NCBI RefSeq assembly: GCF_023954305.1
Contig: NZ_JAMLIG010000001.1
Span: 1,798,001-1,862,000 of the forward strand
Reading direction: 5' to 3'
DNA length: 64,000 nucleotides
Source: Mesorhizobium sp.
GTDB taxonomy: Bacteria > Pseudomonadota > Alphaproteobacteria > Rhizobiales > Rhizobiaceae
Made by a program: the position numbers and the translations under genes. Positions 1 through 9,767 of this stretch are shown piece after piece. Within the stretch, counting starts at the first letter, position 1. Each line of letters starts with the position of its first letter. The notes under the pieces are model-generated. The model worked only from the letters and a program-made list of their open reading frames with translations, was not told the DNA's origin and did no database searches.

Positions 1-440
1 TTGCCCTCGGTCGCCTCGAGTACCGCACGATCGATCCGTCGGACGAGGTCGGGTGATTCCCACTCCCCATGGGCGGCCTGGACGATGCCGGCGACCGCAT
101 GCGCAAGCTCCAGTGTAGCGGCGCGAATGCGTGTTGTCGGCACAGTCGGATTGGCGGCGAGAGGAAGGCAGGCGGCGACAGCCGACCGTAGCGCCCCAAC
201 CGCGGCGCTGTCTTCTGGAGGGCCGAAGTCTAGGAACTGGCGCGACAGGCCGAGGTAATGCTCCAGGTCATAGCGTTCGCGTGAATGCAAGAGCAGCAAT
301 CGCTGCCGCACGAAGTCGACATAGCTCGCCGCCAGCTTCAGCTGCTCCTTGGCAAGGTGGTCGGATGGATCGATCGCAGGCGCGACCGTGTCGATCAGCG
401 CTTTCACCACGGATTTCAGGCCAATGTCGGTCTGGTCCAT
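1..440 (-). CDS. Hypothetical protein, partial (C-terminus beyond left edge)
   Basis: These are the first 146 codons of a gene that runs off the left edge. The ATG at 440 shares one base with the stop of the upstream kinase (TGATG), so the two are probably translationally coupled. The visible protein begins MDQTDIGLKS. It is rich in Leu, Ala and Arg and looks all-helical, with no signal peptide, membrane segment or cysteine motif. I do not recognise the family. Its tie to an APH-fold kinase is the only functional hint: it may be an accessory subunit of that kinase. Confidence 0.7.
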   Translation of the reverse strand, partial: MDQTDIGLKSVVKALIDTVAPAIDPSDHLAKEQLKLAASYVDFVRQRLLLLHSRERYDLEHYLGLSRQFLDFGPPEDSAAVGALRSAVAACLPLAANPTVPTTRIRAATLELAHAVAGIVQAAHGEWESPDLVRRIDRAVLEATEG

Positions 441-1654
441 CAGATCTTGCCCTTCAGAAGACGAACCAGCTCTCGGCCGGTTATCGATTCCATGCCTTTG
501 ACCCGGGTCAGCAGGATATCCTGGTGCGACTTGCCAAGACTGGCGACCCGCGTTGCTGTTGCGGTGACCGAAGCGATGATCTGGAAGCAGTTGAGGATCC
601 GGTAGTATTCAAGCCGCGTCGGATCCACGGAGAGACCCGAGGCTGCGGTGTAGCGATCGTAGAACTCGTCGGCTGGGATCAGTCCGCAGATATAGTAGAC
701 CGAACCGTCCTCGCTGTAGTGGCCGAAGCTCGGATGCGTGGTCCAGGCGAGGTCGCGATGCCGGTCGCCGAGATGCGCACGTTCCCAATCCAGCCACGCG
801 GTCACGCGGCCGGACGCTTCGTCGAACAGAAAATTCCCACTGCGATAATCGCCGTGCACCATACTGACGGTGTCGAGCACGGGAAGGTTCGCGCGCAGCC
901 ACGCCGCAGCCACGTCCATGAGGGGCAAATCCTCGCAACGGTCTTCTTCCCAGATCCTCAATGCTCTGTTGAGTTGCCATTCTGAGTTCTGCGTCGTGCC
1001 GACGCTCGGGGCGGACATGCTCTCGAAGGGGTGCGCCGCATAGTCGAAGGTGTGGATGCGGGCAAGATAGTCCATGAAGGTGGGAGCAAGCTTCTCTCGC
1101 AGGGCCGGGCCGAAATTCGTACCCATACCGCTGACCTGGCCGGTCGTCGTCGACGTCGGCTTGGTCACTCCCTCGGCGAACTCGTAGATCAGTGCGGGTT
1201 CCGGAAACCAACGCCCCTCCCGATCAAGCCAGAACGGTCGCGGCACCGGGACCAAGCCGTCGAAGGCTTTCAGAAGCTCGTATTCGCGCAGCCGGCTGGT
1301 TGTATTGGACCCTTCGTTCGGGTCCATCCGAACGACCATCCGTTCCCTGCGCGCGCGGCCGGATTCGGTCCATTCGAGGGTAAATCCGAGCTGAATCTTT
1401 GACACACCGCCCGTGAACCAGCGAAGATCCGTGAGGTCATAGTCATCGATCCCGACGTCGGCGAGCATCGTCTCGATGCACCGGCGCAATTCCTGCAGCG
1501 ACAGCCGGGAATATTCCGGACCCGCGCGGCGCTGCATCTTGCGCACGAATAGCTGGTCGATTTCCGGCTCTACCGGGAAACGATCCCTCATCTCCTGGAT
1601 GAATTCAGGTGTAGGCTGCGCGCCGAGACTGAACCGTTCCTGAGCCGTCTGCAT
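440..1654 (-). CDS. Phosphotransferase family protein (APH fold)
   Basis: This 404-residue cytoplasmic protein has the aminoglycoside-phosphotransferase/choline-kinase fold. The catalytic loop reads MVHGDYRSGNFLF (His267, Asp269, Asn274), and a DFG-equivalent follows at WLDWE (Asp289). Homologues in catabolic clusters usually phosphorylate small hydroxylated metabolites or acyl-CoAs rather than antibiotics. The sequence differs clearly from the second kinase at 4211-5266, so the two are not recent copies. It is followed directly by the unknown gene at 1-440. A possible operator at 1762-1775 lies 108 bases upstream. The substrate is unknown. Confidence 0.8.
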   Translation of the reverse strand: MQTAQERFSLGAQPTPEFIQEMRDRFPVEPEIDQLFVRKMQRRAGPEYSRLSLQELRRCIETMLADVGIDDYDLTDLRWFTGGVSKIQLGFTLEWTESGRARRERMVVRMDPNEGSNTTSRLREYELLKAFDGLVPVPRPFWLDREGRWFPEPALIYEFAEGVTKPTSTTTGQVSGMGTNFGPALREKLAPTFMDYLARIHTFDYAAHPFESMSAPSVGTTQNSEWQLNRALRIWEEDRCEDLPLMDVAAAWLRANLPVLDTVSMVHGDYRSGNFLFDEASGRVTAWLDWERAHLGDRHRDLAWTTHPSFGHYSEDGSVYYICGLIPADEFYDRYTAASGLSVDPTRLEYYRILNCFQIIASVTATATRVASLGKSHQDILLTRVKGMESITGRELVRLLKGKI

Positions 1655-1761
1655 GTGGTCGCCTTATCGAATGCCTCGTCTGGGGAGGGGTCCGCCTGGC
1701 GACCAGCCGCGCATCGGGCGCCGATCTCAGCTGCATTCTCCTCCCAAGTCACGTAAATCAC

Positions 1762-1775
1762 ATATAATAGCACAT
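1762..1775. promoter_or_regulatory. Candidate operator upstream of the kinase gene
   Basis: ATATAATAGCACAT matches the window-wide palindrome ATACGCTAGCGTAT at 9 of 14 positions when read on the minus strand. It lies 108 bases upstream of the start at 1654 in an AT-rich patch. It is one of the weaker matches. Confidence 0.3.
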
Positions 1776-1888
1776 GAAAAGGCCATTAATTACTCCGCGG
1801 CAAAGTTCCTGCTGGACGGCAGTGTACGGCCCGCCGAAAAACCACTGAAGCGGTCGGGCTTTCCGGAGTGCGGCGGCGACGCCGCGCA

Positions 1889-2677
1889 TCATCGTCCGCG
1901 AAAAGCCGGACGACGCTTCTCGACGAGCGCGCTGATTCCGTCACAGGCATCCTCGGTCGTGAGCAGGCGACCGATCGCGGCCGCTTCCAGCGCGAGCTGC
2001 TGGCTGAGCGAATTGTTCCAACTCGCATCAATCAGCCGGCGGGTCTCGCCGAGGCCGAGCGTCGGCCCGGCCGCCAGCTTGCGTGCAATGGCCTCCGCCG
2101 AAGCTGCCAGTTCATCCGCGGGGAACACCTTGTCGACAAGTCCGTGCCCACGCGCGGTCTCAGCATCCCAGGCCTCTCCCAGCAGGAAGAACTGCTTGGC
2201 GGCAACGGCACCGACCCGGCGCGTAACATAGAACGAGCCGCCGCTGTCGGCGCAAAGCCCGATCGACGAGAAGGCGGACACGAACGAGGCCTCCGGAGAG
2301 GCGCAGATGATGTCGCAGCCCGATACCAGCCCTACAGACCCGCCCGCCGTCGCGCCATGCACGCAGGCGACAAGCGGAGCGTCGCCTTTGGCGAACAGCT
2401 CTATGCCGTGGCAGAGGTCCTTCATCATCCGGCCCACGAAGGAGGGCAGCGCCGCGCGATCCCGCGCCAGGCGCTTCAGGTCGCCGCCGACACTGAAGCG
2501 TCTGCCTTCCGCGTCGATGAGAACCGCCCGAACGTCGGGATTGCGATGGAAGCGTTCAGCGACGTCCCGGAACTCGGCGGCAAAAACCTCATCGATCGGG
2601 TTGCCGCGCTCGGCCGCGCAGAGCGTGATCCGCCCCAGTCCGTCGTCCAGCGTGACCCTGATCGAGCGGTAGTCCAT
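1889..2677 (-). CDS. Enoyl-CoA hydratase/isomerase, PaaG-like
   Basis: This is a 262-residue crotonase. The oxyanion-hole region is present (RFSVGGDL near residue 60, then HGATAGGSVGL). The Glu found in classical hydratases at the GGGxE position is missing. The downstream segment reads FSSIGLCADSGGSF, which resembles PaaG-type isomerases where Asp is catalytic, so isomerisation or another reaction is more likely than simple hydration. It is the last gene of the minus operon that starts at 8184, after an SDR. A close paralogue lies at 18027-18824. The true substrate is unknown. Confidence 0.85.
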   Translation of the reverse strand: MDYRSIRVTLDDGLGRITLCAAERGNPIDEVFAAEFRDVAERFHRNPDVRAVLIDAEGRRFSVGGDLKRLARDRAALPSFVGRMMKDLCHGIELFAKGDAPLVACVHGATAGGSVGLVSGCDIICASPEASFVSAFSSIGLCADSGGSFYVTRRVGAVAAKQFFLLGEAWDAETARGHGLVDKVFPADELAASAEAIARKLAAGPTLGLGETRRLIDASWNNSLSQQLALEAAAIGRLLTTEDACDGISALVEKRRPAFRGR

Positions 2678-2716
2678 GCCAGTCTCCTTATGACGGCGTC
2701 CGCCGCCGACCCCGTC

Positions 2717-3526
2717 TCAGCTCGGGTGCAGCACGGCACCCCCGCAAACCGAAATTACCTGCCCCGTGACGTAGCTCGACAGGTCGGTCGTCAGGAACTC
2801 GACGACATTCGCCAGGTCCTCCGTGCTGCCGAAGCGGCGGAGCGCGATGGCTTCGCGCTGCTTGTCAGTCGCGATGCCCATCGAAGGGTCGAGCCGCTTC
2901 AGTCGCTCCGTCTCGACTACGCCCGGCGCGATGGCGTTGACGCGGATGTCGTAGGGGCCGAGCTCCGCGGCGAGCGTTCGGGTGAGGTAGGCGACTCCGG
3001 CCTTGGCGGCGCCATAGACGGCCAGGTTGCCGCCCTCCAGCAGCGAGATTCCGGTCTGGGACGAGATGTTGACGATCACACCGGAGCGTTGCTTCTTCAT
3101 CGTCGGCGCGACGGCAGCGCAGCAGAGCTGGGTCGTCTTGAGGTTGACGTCGATGAGATAGTCGAAGGCGTCCGGTGTCGTGTCCGTCGCCAGCGTTCCG
3201 CTGTTGCGGGCCACCGCGACGCCGGCATTGTTGACCAGGATGTCGATTCGGCCGAAGGCTTCCAACGCCTTGCTGGCAAGTGTCTGCGCCACTGCCGGCT
3301 CGCGCAGATCCCCCTCGACGCCGATCGAGCGCACGCCGAGCGCCTCGACCTCGGCCATGACGCTCTCCGCGGTCAGCTGTTCGCCGATCTTGGCGGCGCC
3401 CTTCAGGTTCACGTCGCTGATCACCACGTGCGCGCCGAGCTGCGCCAGCCTCAGTGCATAGGCACGGCCGAGGCCCCGCGCCGCGCCGGTGACGATAGCG
3501 ACCTGGCCATCGAGCTTCTTCGTCAT
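2717..3526 (-). CDS. SDR family oxidoreductase
   Basis: This is a classical short-chain dehydrogenase of 269 residues. The nucleotide-binding motif is TGAARGLG near the N-terminus, NNAG follows, and the catalytic Ser (NISSQTG) and Tyr-x3-Lys (YGAAK) are intact. I chose the ATG at 3526. A GTG at 3538 overlaps the stop of the nitroreductase (GTGA) and would add four residues. The probable role is NAD(P)-dependent oxidation or reduction of a hydroxyacyl- or ketoacyl-CoA made by the neighbouring enzymes. The exact substrate cannot be read from the sequence. Confidence 0.85.
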   Translation of the reverse strand: MTKKLDGQVAIVTGAARGLGRAYALRLAQLGAHVVISDVNLKGAAKIGEQLTAESVMAEVEALGVRSIGVEGDLREPAVAQTLASKALEAFGRIDILVNNAGVAVARNSGTLATDTTPDAFDYLIDVNLKTTQLCCAAVAPTMKKQRSGVIVNISSQTGISLLEGGNLAVYGAAKAGVAYLTRTLAAELGPYDIRVNAIAPGVVETERLKRLDPSMGIATDKQREAIALRRFGSTEDLANVVEFLTTDLSSYVTGQVISVCGGAVLHPS

Positions 3527-3534
3527 GGCGGCAC

Positions 3535-4197
3535 TCACCGGTGGAAAACCACGGACGTGTCGAGCGAAGCCCGTCCGACCCTGGTGGCGTTGGCAGGGGA
3601 AGTGGCATCTTCGTAGCCGAAGGAAATGCCATATATGATGCGGTGGGTTGCATCGAGGCCGAGATGCTCGCGGATGATCGTGGGATAGAGGCTGAGTGCG
3701 CCCTGCGCGCAGGAATCGATTCCGCGCGAGGTCAGGGCCAGCATCAGGGTCTGTGCATAGATGCCGAGATCGACAGCTTCGCGCTCCTCGAAGTCACCAT
3801 GCATAAATACGAATACCGAATGCGGCGCATCGAACGACTGGAGGTTGCGCCGATAGGCCCATTCACGACGAGGCCGGTCGTTCCGTTCGATGCCCATGGC
3901 ACCGTAGAGCTTCACGGCGGCATCGATCTGGCGTTCGCGATAGACGCCAGGGAACTTCCGATCCGCGGTGAAATCGGGATCGTGCGGCACGCCGGCCAAC
4001 GCGGCATCGACCATCTTCTGGCCAAGCACCTTCAGGCTTTCGCCGGAGACGACATGCGAGATCCACGGCTGGATATTGCAGTTCGACGGCGCACGCTGCG
4101 CCAGTTCGAACACCTCGCGGATGGTCTCTTCGGGCACCTCCCGGGGCAGGAAACCGCGCACCGAGCGCCGTTTCAGGATCGCCTCGTCCAGAGTCAT
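3535..4197 (-). CDS. Nitroreductase family FMN protein
   Basis: This is a 220-residue nitroreductase-fold flavoprotein. The phosphate-binding start of the family is visible as RRSVRGFLPREVPEE, followed by APSNCNIQPW. The start is the ATG at 4197, preceded by AAGGAG; a longer frame has no support. Members reduce nitro groups, quinones, flavins or conjugated double bonds with NAD(P)H. It sits inside an acyl-CoA degradation operon between a kinase and an SDR, so a role in reducing or oxidising a pathway intermediate is more plausible than detoxification. The substrate is unknown. Confidence 0.85.
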   Translation of the reverse strand: MTLDEAILKRRSVRGFLPREVPEETIREVFELAQRAPSNCNIQPWISHVVSGESLKVLGQKMVDAALAGVPHDPDFTADRKFPGVYRERQIDAAVKLYGAMGIERNDRPRREWAYRRNLQSFDAPHSVFVFMHGDFEEREAVDLGIYAQTLMLALTSRGIDSCAQGALSLYPTIIREHLGLDATHRIIYGISFGYEDATSPANATRVGRASLDTSVVFHR

Positions 4198-4210
4198 GCC
4201 GATCTCCTTC

Positions 4211-5266
4211 CTACAAGCCGCTTCGGTCGGCAATCTGCATGCCGCGCTTCGCATATGCGCGCGCGAGGAAGCGGCCGACGCGGGCCGAGTCCGGGAGCGT
4301 CGAATTTCCTAGCTCGCCCCGCACCGCCACCCCGGCCGCGCCCACCGAGCCGCGGAACATGGCGAAGACGCGATGAAAGTCGCTCATCCTCTCGCTGCTG
4401 CCGGCATGTCGGTAGTAGTCTTCGAGATAGTCCTGTTCCGCCGGGATGCCGAGGCTGTCGAGGTCTTCCCCGGCAAGCCCGCCGTTCTCGTCGCGCGCCA
4501 TGTGCCAAGCCTGGGTATTGAAGGCGACGTCGACCAACGGATGGCCGAGCGTCGACAGTTCCCAGTCGAGCACGCCGACGACGCGCTGCTCGGTCGGATG
4601 AAACATCATGTTTCCGATGCGGAAATCGCCGTGGCAAAGCGACAGCAACTCGCTGTCGGGGATGCGCTCGCCGAGCCAGACGATCATCCGGTCCAGGTCC
4701 GGGTTGTCGTCGCTGTCCTTGCGGTATTGCCTCCAGAGATCCGACCAGCGACTGATCTGGCGGCGGAAATAGTTGCCCTCGCGACCGTAGTCGCCGAGCC
4801 CGACGGCACGGAAGTCGAGCCGGTGCAGGCGCGCCATCGTCTCGCACATCGAGGCGTAGAGTCTGCGGCGTTGGGCGGGCGTCAGGCCCGGCGTCGCATA
4901 TTCGGTGAACACGCGGCCATCGAGCCATTCCATCAGATAAAACGGCGTGCCGAGAAGCGATGGGTCCTCATGATAGTGGTAGGCCTGCGGCACCGGAACG
5001 TCGGACGCGGCCAGCGCCTTGAGAACGCGAAACTCGCGGTCGATCGCGTGCGCCGATTTCGCGAGCTTCATGCCGGGCTGCTTGCGCAGCACCGCACGCC
5101 AACCGTCGGCGTCGACGAAATACGTCGGGTTCGACATGCCGCCATGAGTGGCACGGATGTCGAGGGATCGGACCGGGTGCCCGAGGAAGCCCGCGAGAAA
5201 ACCTCGCAGGGCCGCCGGGTCGAAGTCGGTGGCGCGTCCCTCCTGCACGGGCGCGTGCGCGCTCAC
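4211..5266 (-). CDS. ACAD10/ACAD11-type acyl-CoA kinase (APH fold)
   Basis: This 351-residue kinase closely resembles the kinase domain fused to human ACAD10/ACAD11 and the bacterial LvaA type. Visible segments are GGMSNPTYFV (42-51), GTPFYLMEWLDGRVF (106-120), the catalytic loop CHGDFRIGN (His212, Asp214, Asn219) and VLDWELSTLGHP (Asp234). In that family the kinase phosphorylates the 4-hydroxyl of a hydroxyacyl-CoA and a partner ACAD eliminates phosphate. The GTG start at 5266 overlaps the ACAD stop as GTGA, so kinase and ACAD are coupled. Assignment to 4-hydroxyacyl-CoA is inference from family and context. Confidence 0.85.
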   Translation of the reverse strand: MSAHAPVQEGRATDFDPAALRGFLAGFLGHPVRSLDIRATHGGMSNPTYFVDADGWRAVLRKQPGMKLAKSAHAIDREFRVLKALAASDVPVPQAYHYHEDPSLLGTPFYLMEWLDGRVFTEYATPGLTPAQRRRLYASMCETMARLHRLDFRAVGLGDYGREGNYFRRQISRWSDLWRQYRKDSDDNPDLDRMIVWLGERIPDSELLSLCHGDFRIGNMMFHPTEQRVVGVLDWELSTLGHPLVDVAFNTQAWHMARDENGGLAGEDLDSLGIPAEQDYLEDYYRHAGSSERMSDFHRVFAMFRGSVGAAGVAVRGELGNSTLPDSARVGRFLARAYAKRGMQIADRSGL

Positions 5267-6507
5267 GATGCCTCTTTGGCGCCGAAGCCGAACAAGGTGT
5301 GGGCGATGCGGCGCTTCTGCACCTCCTCCGAGCCCTCGGTGATCTTGTAGCGGCGATGGTGGCGGTAGATGTGCTCGAACGGCATGTGGCGGGAATAGCC
5401 GAGGCCGCCGTGAACCTGCATCGCCATGTCGGCGGCGCGGCATACGAGGTTGTTGGCCATGAAGTTGCAGATCGAGACCTCATGGGAGAACGTAGCCGGA
5501 TCCTGGCGATCCATCTTCCAGGCCGTCCGGAAGATGTAGTTCCGCACCATCTCGCATTCCGCGTAGAGTTCGCTCAGCGGAAACTGGATCGCCTGCCGGG
5601 TCGACAGCGGTTCGCCGAACAGGATGCGATTCTTGGCATATTTTACCGACTGGGCGATGCAGTAGCGCGCCGCGCCGGCGCTGCCCGCGGCCTGGCGGAT
5701 GCGGTTCTCGTGGATGAACATCATCGCGATCTTCAGGCCTTCGCCCTCTTTGTGGAGGATGGCGGAGTTCGGCACGCGCACGTCCTTCAGTTCGACCTCG
5801 GAGTGATCGGTCGGCATGTTGAAGGTCCAGTGGTTCATCACGATCCGGTGGCCGGGCGTGTTGGTCGGCACGATGAAGGCGGTTATGCCCTTCGCCTCGC
5901 CGTTCTTGCCGCCGGTGCGCGCGAAGACGAGGTTTGCTTCGGCGCGGCCGACCTGCGAATTCCAGCGCTTTCTGCCGTTGATGATCCAGTGGTCGCCATC
6001 ACGCACCGCCTTCGTCTCGAGCCATGTGGCGTCGGAGCCGTGGTTCGGCTCCGTCAGGGCGAAGGAGAGGTGGCGCTCGCCGGTGATGATGCCTTCGATA
6101 TAGACCTTCTGCTCCTCGGTGCCGTAGCGGGCGATCGCCGGCACGATGGGGAAGTTGCCGACGATGGAGGACTCGTCCTGCAGGTCGTTGTGCAGACCAA
6201 GCCCCTTGCCGGCCAGATGCTCGCGGATGGCTGCGTTCATCAGATTGCCGGCGGCCTTGCCGCCGCAGCTTTCCGGCAGGCAGAGCCGGAGATGTCCCGC
6301 CTTGTCGGCGCGACGCTCCATCTCGGAAATGACGGCGCGCCACTCGTCGGAGGGACGACCGTCTTGTTCCCAGTTGGTGCGCGCCCATTCGCGGCGATGG
6401 TCGAAGAACTTGATGTTCTCCCGCTCAAGCGGCTTGATCTCGGCCTCGATGAAGGCGTCGAGCTCGGCGAGCTTGTCGACGATGTTCTGTGGAAGGTCGA
6501 AATCCAT
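5263..6507 (-). CDS. Acyl-CoA dehydrogenase, partner of the ACAD11-type kinase
   Basis: This 414-residue flavoprotein has the full ACAD domain order: helical N-terminus, FAD-binding beta domain (FALTEPNHGSDAT, near residue 155) and C-terminal helical domain (MQVHGGLGYSRHMPFEHIYR). The end reads YKITEGSEEVQ. It overlaps the downstream kinase by four bases. By analogy with ACAD10/11 and the levulinate Lva pathway, it may remove phosphate from a 4-phosphoacyl-CoA to give an enoyl-CoA, or act as an ordinary dehydrogenase. The family call is sure; the specific reaction is inferred. Confidence 0.88.
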   Translation of the reverse strand: MDFDLPQNIVDKLAELDAFIEAEIKPLERENIKFFDHRREWARTNWEQDGRPSDEWRAVISEMERRADKAGHLRLCLPESCGGKAAGNLMNAAIREHLAGKGLGLHNDLQDESSIVGNFPIVPAIARYGTEEQKVYIEGIITGERHLSFALTEPNHGSDATWLETKAVRDGDHWIINGRKRWNSQVGRAEANLVFARTGGKNGEAKGITAFIVPTNTPGHRIVMNHWTFNMPTDHSEVELKDVRVPNSAILHKEGEGLKIAMMFIHENRIRQAAGSAGAARYCIAQSVKYAKNRILFGEPLSTRQAIQFPLSELYAECEMVRNYIFRTAWKMDRQDPATFSHEVSICNFMANNLVCRAADMAMQVHGGLGYSRHMPFEHIYRHHRRYKITEGSEEVQKRRIAHTLFGFGAKEAS

Positions 6508-6546
6508 GAAGCTGTCCTCGAATGCGGGAGTACGGTCAGGTCGAAG

Positions 6547-8184
<1,638 letters not shown>

Positions 8185-8239
8185 GGCCTTCTCCTCCCTG
8201 GAACGTCAAACGATCCGCTTCCTCTCGAACCGTTCGGAA

Positions 8240-8261
8240 TATCGTAACCTAGTATACGATA
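8240..8261. promoter_or_regulatory. Perfect 7-8-7 inverted repeat, candidate operator
   Basis: TATCGTA and TACGATA flank the 8-base spacer ACCTAGTA. The repeat lies 56 bases upstream of the ligase start at 8184, which heads the minus operon. Its core, GTAACCTAGTATAC (8244-8257), aligns with the window-wide palindrome at 8 of 14 positions. The position suits repression by a dimeric regulator. Confidence 0.55.
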
Positions 8262-8472
8262 CAAAACCACATCATAAATGTGGCCGTCAAGCGCCTGCTG
8301 CGGGATGCGCACCGAATGACGCATCTGGACGGCATCAAGCGCGACATTCGACTTGCCGGCGGGCGCGCCGCTGATCAAAGCGTTTGGAAGCGGCTCGAAA
8401 CCCGTCCCTGCGCCAGAGGTCCTTCAGGCGGCCGCGCATAGATCCATCGACCGTTTACGCCCGCGAGCGTCA

Positions 8473-9261
8473 TCAGTAGACGAACTTTCCTGCTGGATGC
8501 GTCGCCGAGATGCCGCCGTCGACGGGGATCAGCTGGCCGTCGATATAGGCGGAATCGTCGGATGCCAGGAAAGCGACGACGCCGGCCATGTCCTCAACAT
8601 AGCCCGGCCGCTGCATCGGGGTGAGCTTGCCCAGCCTGTCTTCCTTGCCGGCCCTTCTGGCCCATTCGAACATCGGCTTGGTCAGCCCGGTCTCGGTGAG
8701 GCCCGGCAGGATCGCATTGACCCGCACGCCCTTGCCCGCGAATGCGCAGGCGGCGGTCATGGTCAGGTGGTTCACGCCGGCCTTCGATGCGCCGTAGGCC
8801 TCGGTGCCGCCCCGGGCCCGCAGTGAACCCGTCGATGAGTTGAGAATGATTGACCCGCCGCCATGCTCGGCCATGTATCGGCCGGCGAGCTTGCAGGCGA
8901 CGAAAGCCGTGACGACATTGTCCCGGAACATGCCCTCCCACTGTTCGACGGTCTGCTCGAGGAAGGGCCTTACCGAATCGGTGTTGCCGGCATTGGCGAA
9001 GAATATCTCCAGCCCGCCGAGCTCCGCCACGCACCGGTCGATGGCAGCGGCAATACCGACCTCGTCGCCGGCATCAGCGACATGATGGATGCAGGTCCCG
9101 CCTGCGTCGGCGACCAGCGCGACGGTCTCCCGCAGCGGCTCCTCGCGTCGTCCCACCACCATCACGGCGGCGCCCTCCTCGGCAAGCCGCAATGCGCTTG
9201 CGCGGCCCATGCCGCTGCCGCCCCCGGTGATGATGGCGCGACGGCCTTCCAGACGACGCAT
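8473..9261 (-). CDS. SDR family oxidoreductase
   Basis: This is a classical SDR of 262 residues with TGGGSGMG, a substrate-site Ser (NSSTGSL) and YGASK. I chose the ATG at 9261 because GGGAGG lies six bases before it; a longer frame reaches 9312 without a ribosome site. The C-terminus (DGGISATHPAGKFVY) is longer than usual. It is a single-gene transcript divergent from the racemase operon at 9356, with a shared inverted repeat between them. It probably oxidises a hydroxyacyl-CoA of the pathway. The substrate is not identifiable. Confidence 0.85.
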   Translation of the reverse strand: MRRLEGRRAIITGGGSGMGRASALRLAEEGAAVMVVGRREEPLRETVALVADAGGTCIHHVADAGDEVGIAAAIDRCVAELGGLEIFFANAGNTDSVRPFLEQTVEQWEGMFRDNVVTAFVACKLAGRYMAEHGGGSIILNSSTGSLRARGGTEAYGASKAGVNHLTMTAACAFAGKGVRVNAILPGLTETGLTKPMFEWARRAGKEDRLGKLTPMQRPGYVEDMAGVVAFLASDDSAYIDGQLIPVDGGISATHPAGKFVY

Positions 9262-9313
9262 CGCATACCTCCCAACCCAGTTCGAACGATCAGCCCATTG
9301 TAAGGTAAGCAAG

Positions 9314-9335
9314 ATGAAAGTAAACTAGCTTTCAT
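9314..9335. promoter_or_regulatory. Perfect 7-8-7 inverted repeat between divergent genes
   Basis: ATGAAAG and CTTTCAT flank the spacer TAAACTAG. The repeat lies 53 bases from the SDR start at 9261 and 21 bases from the VOC start at 9356, so one bound regulator could control both directions. The geometry equals that of the repeat at 8240-8261, but the arm sequence differs. Confidence 0.5.
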
Positions 9336-9355
9336 TTTTCAGATGGAGGAACGTA

Positions 9356-9766
9356 ATGACCGGACGGCTCGATCACATCGGCATCTTCGTTGACAGCCTT
9401 GAGAAGGCGATCCCCTTTTACCGGTCCGTCATCGGCCGCGGGGCGCCCGTCATCAGGGAGGTGCCCGAGATCGGCCTGCGCCTCGCTTTCTTCCATGACC
9501 AGGGCGGCCTGCCGATCGAGCTTGTCGAGACGTCCGGCAAGACAGAAATGAAGCACGGCGATGTCGTGGTTGCGCTGGAAGTCGACGACCTGGAAGGCGA
9601 GATCGCGCGGCTGAAGGCTGCCGGCATCAGGGCCTATCACCAGAAGCCCACCCAGAACTTGCCGCTGTCGCGCGGCTGGATCACCAAGGACGACGGCCAC
9701 GGGACGATCGTCGAGCTGTGTCCCAAGGGCGAAGTCGCGCGCTTTGTGCTCGGAAAGACGGGCTAA
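9356..9766 (+). CDS. VOC family protein, methylmalonyl-CoA epimerase-like
   Basis: This 136-residue vicinal-oxygen-chelate protein has two beta-alpha-beta-beta-beta modules. It begins GRLDHIGIFVDSLEKAIPFY as in methylmalonyl-CoA epimerases. Putative metal ligands are His7, the Glu of PIELVE near residue 60 and the Glu of GTIVELCPK near residue 122. Epimerases of this type invert the alpha-carbon of an acyl-CoA, which fits its operon with an alpha-methylacyl-CoA racemase-like gene. The protein could also be another VOC lyase or isomerase. GGAGG upstream supports the start. Confidence 0.75.
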   Translation: MTGRLDHIGIFVDSLEKAIPFYRSVIGRGAPVIREVPEIGLRLAFFHDQGGLPIELVETSGKTEMKHGDVVVALEVDDLEGEIARLKAAGIRAYHQKPTQNLPLSRGWITKDDGHGTIVELCPKGEVARFVLGKTG

Positions 9767-9767
9767 C

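Noticed and set aside
440..1654. Aminoglycoside resistance phosphotransferase
   Set aside because: Only the general APH kinase fold is seen. The location in a catabolic cluster and the N-terminal region do not fit antibiotic-modifying enzymes.
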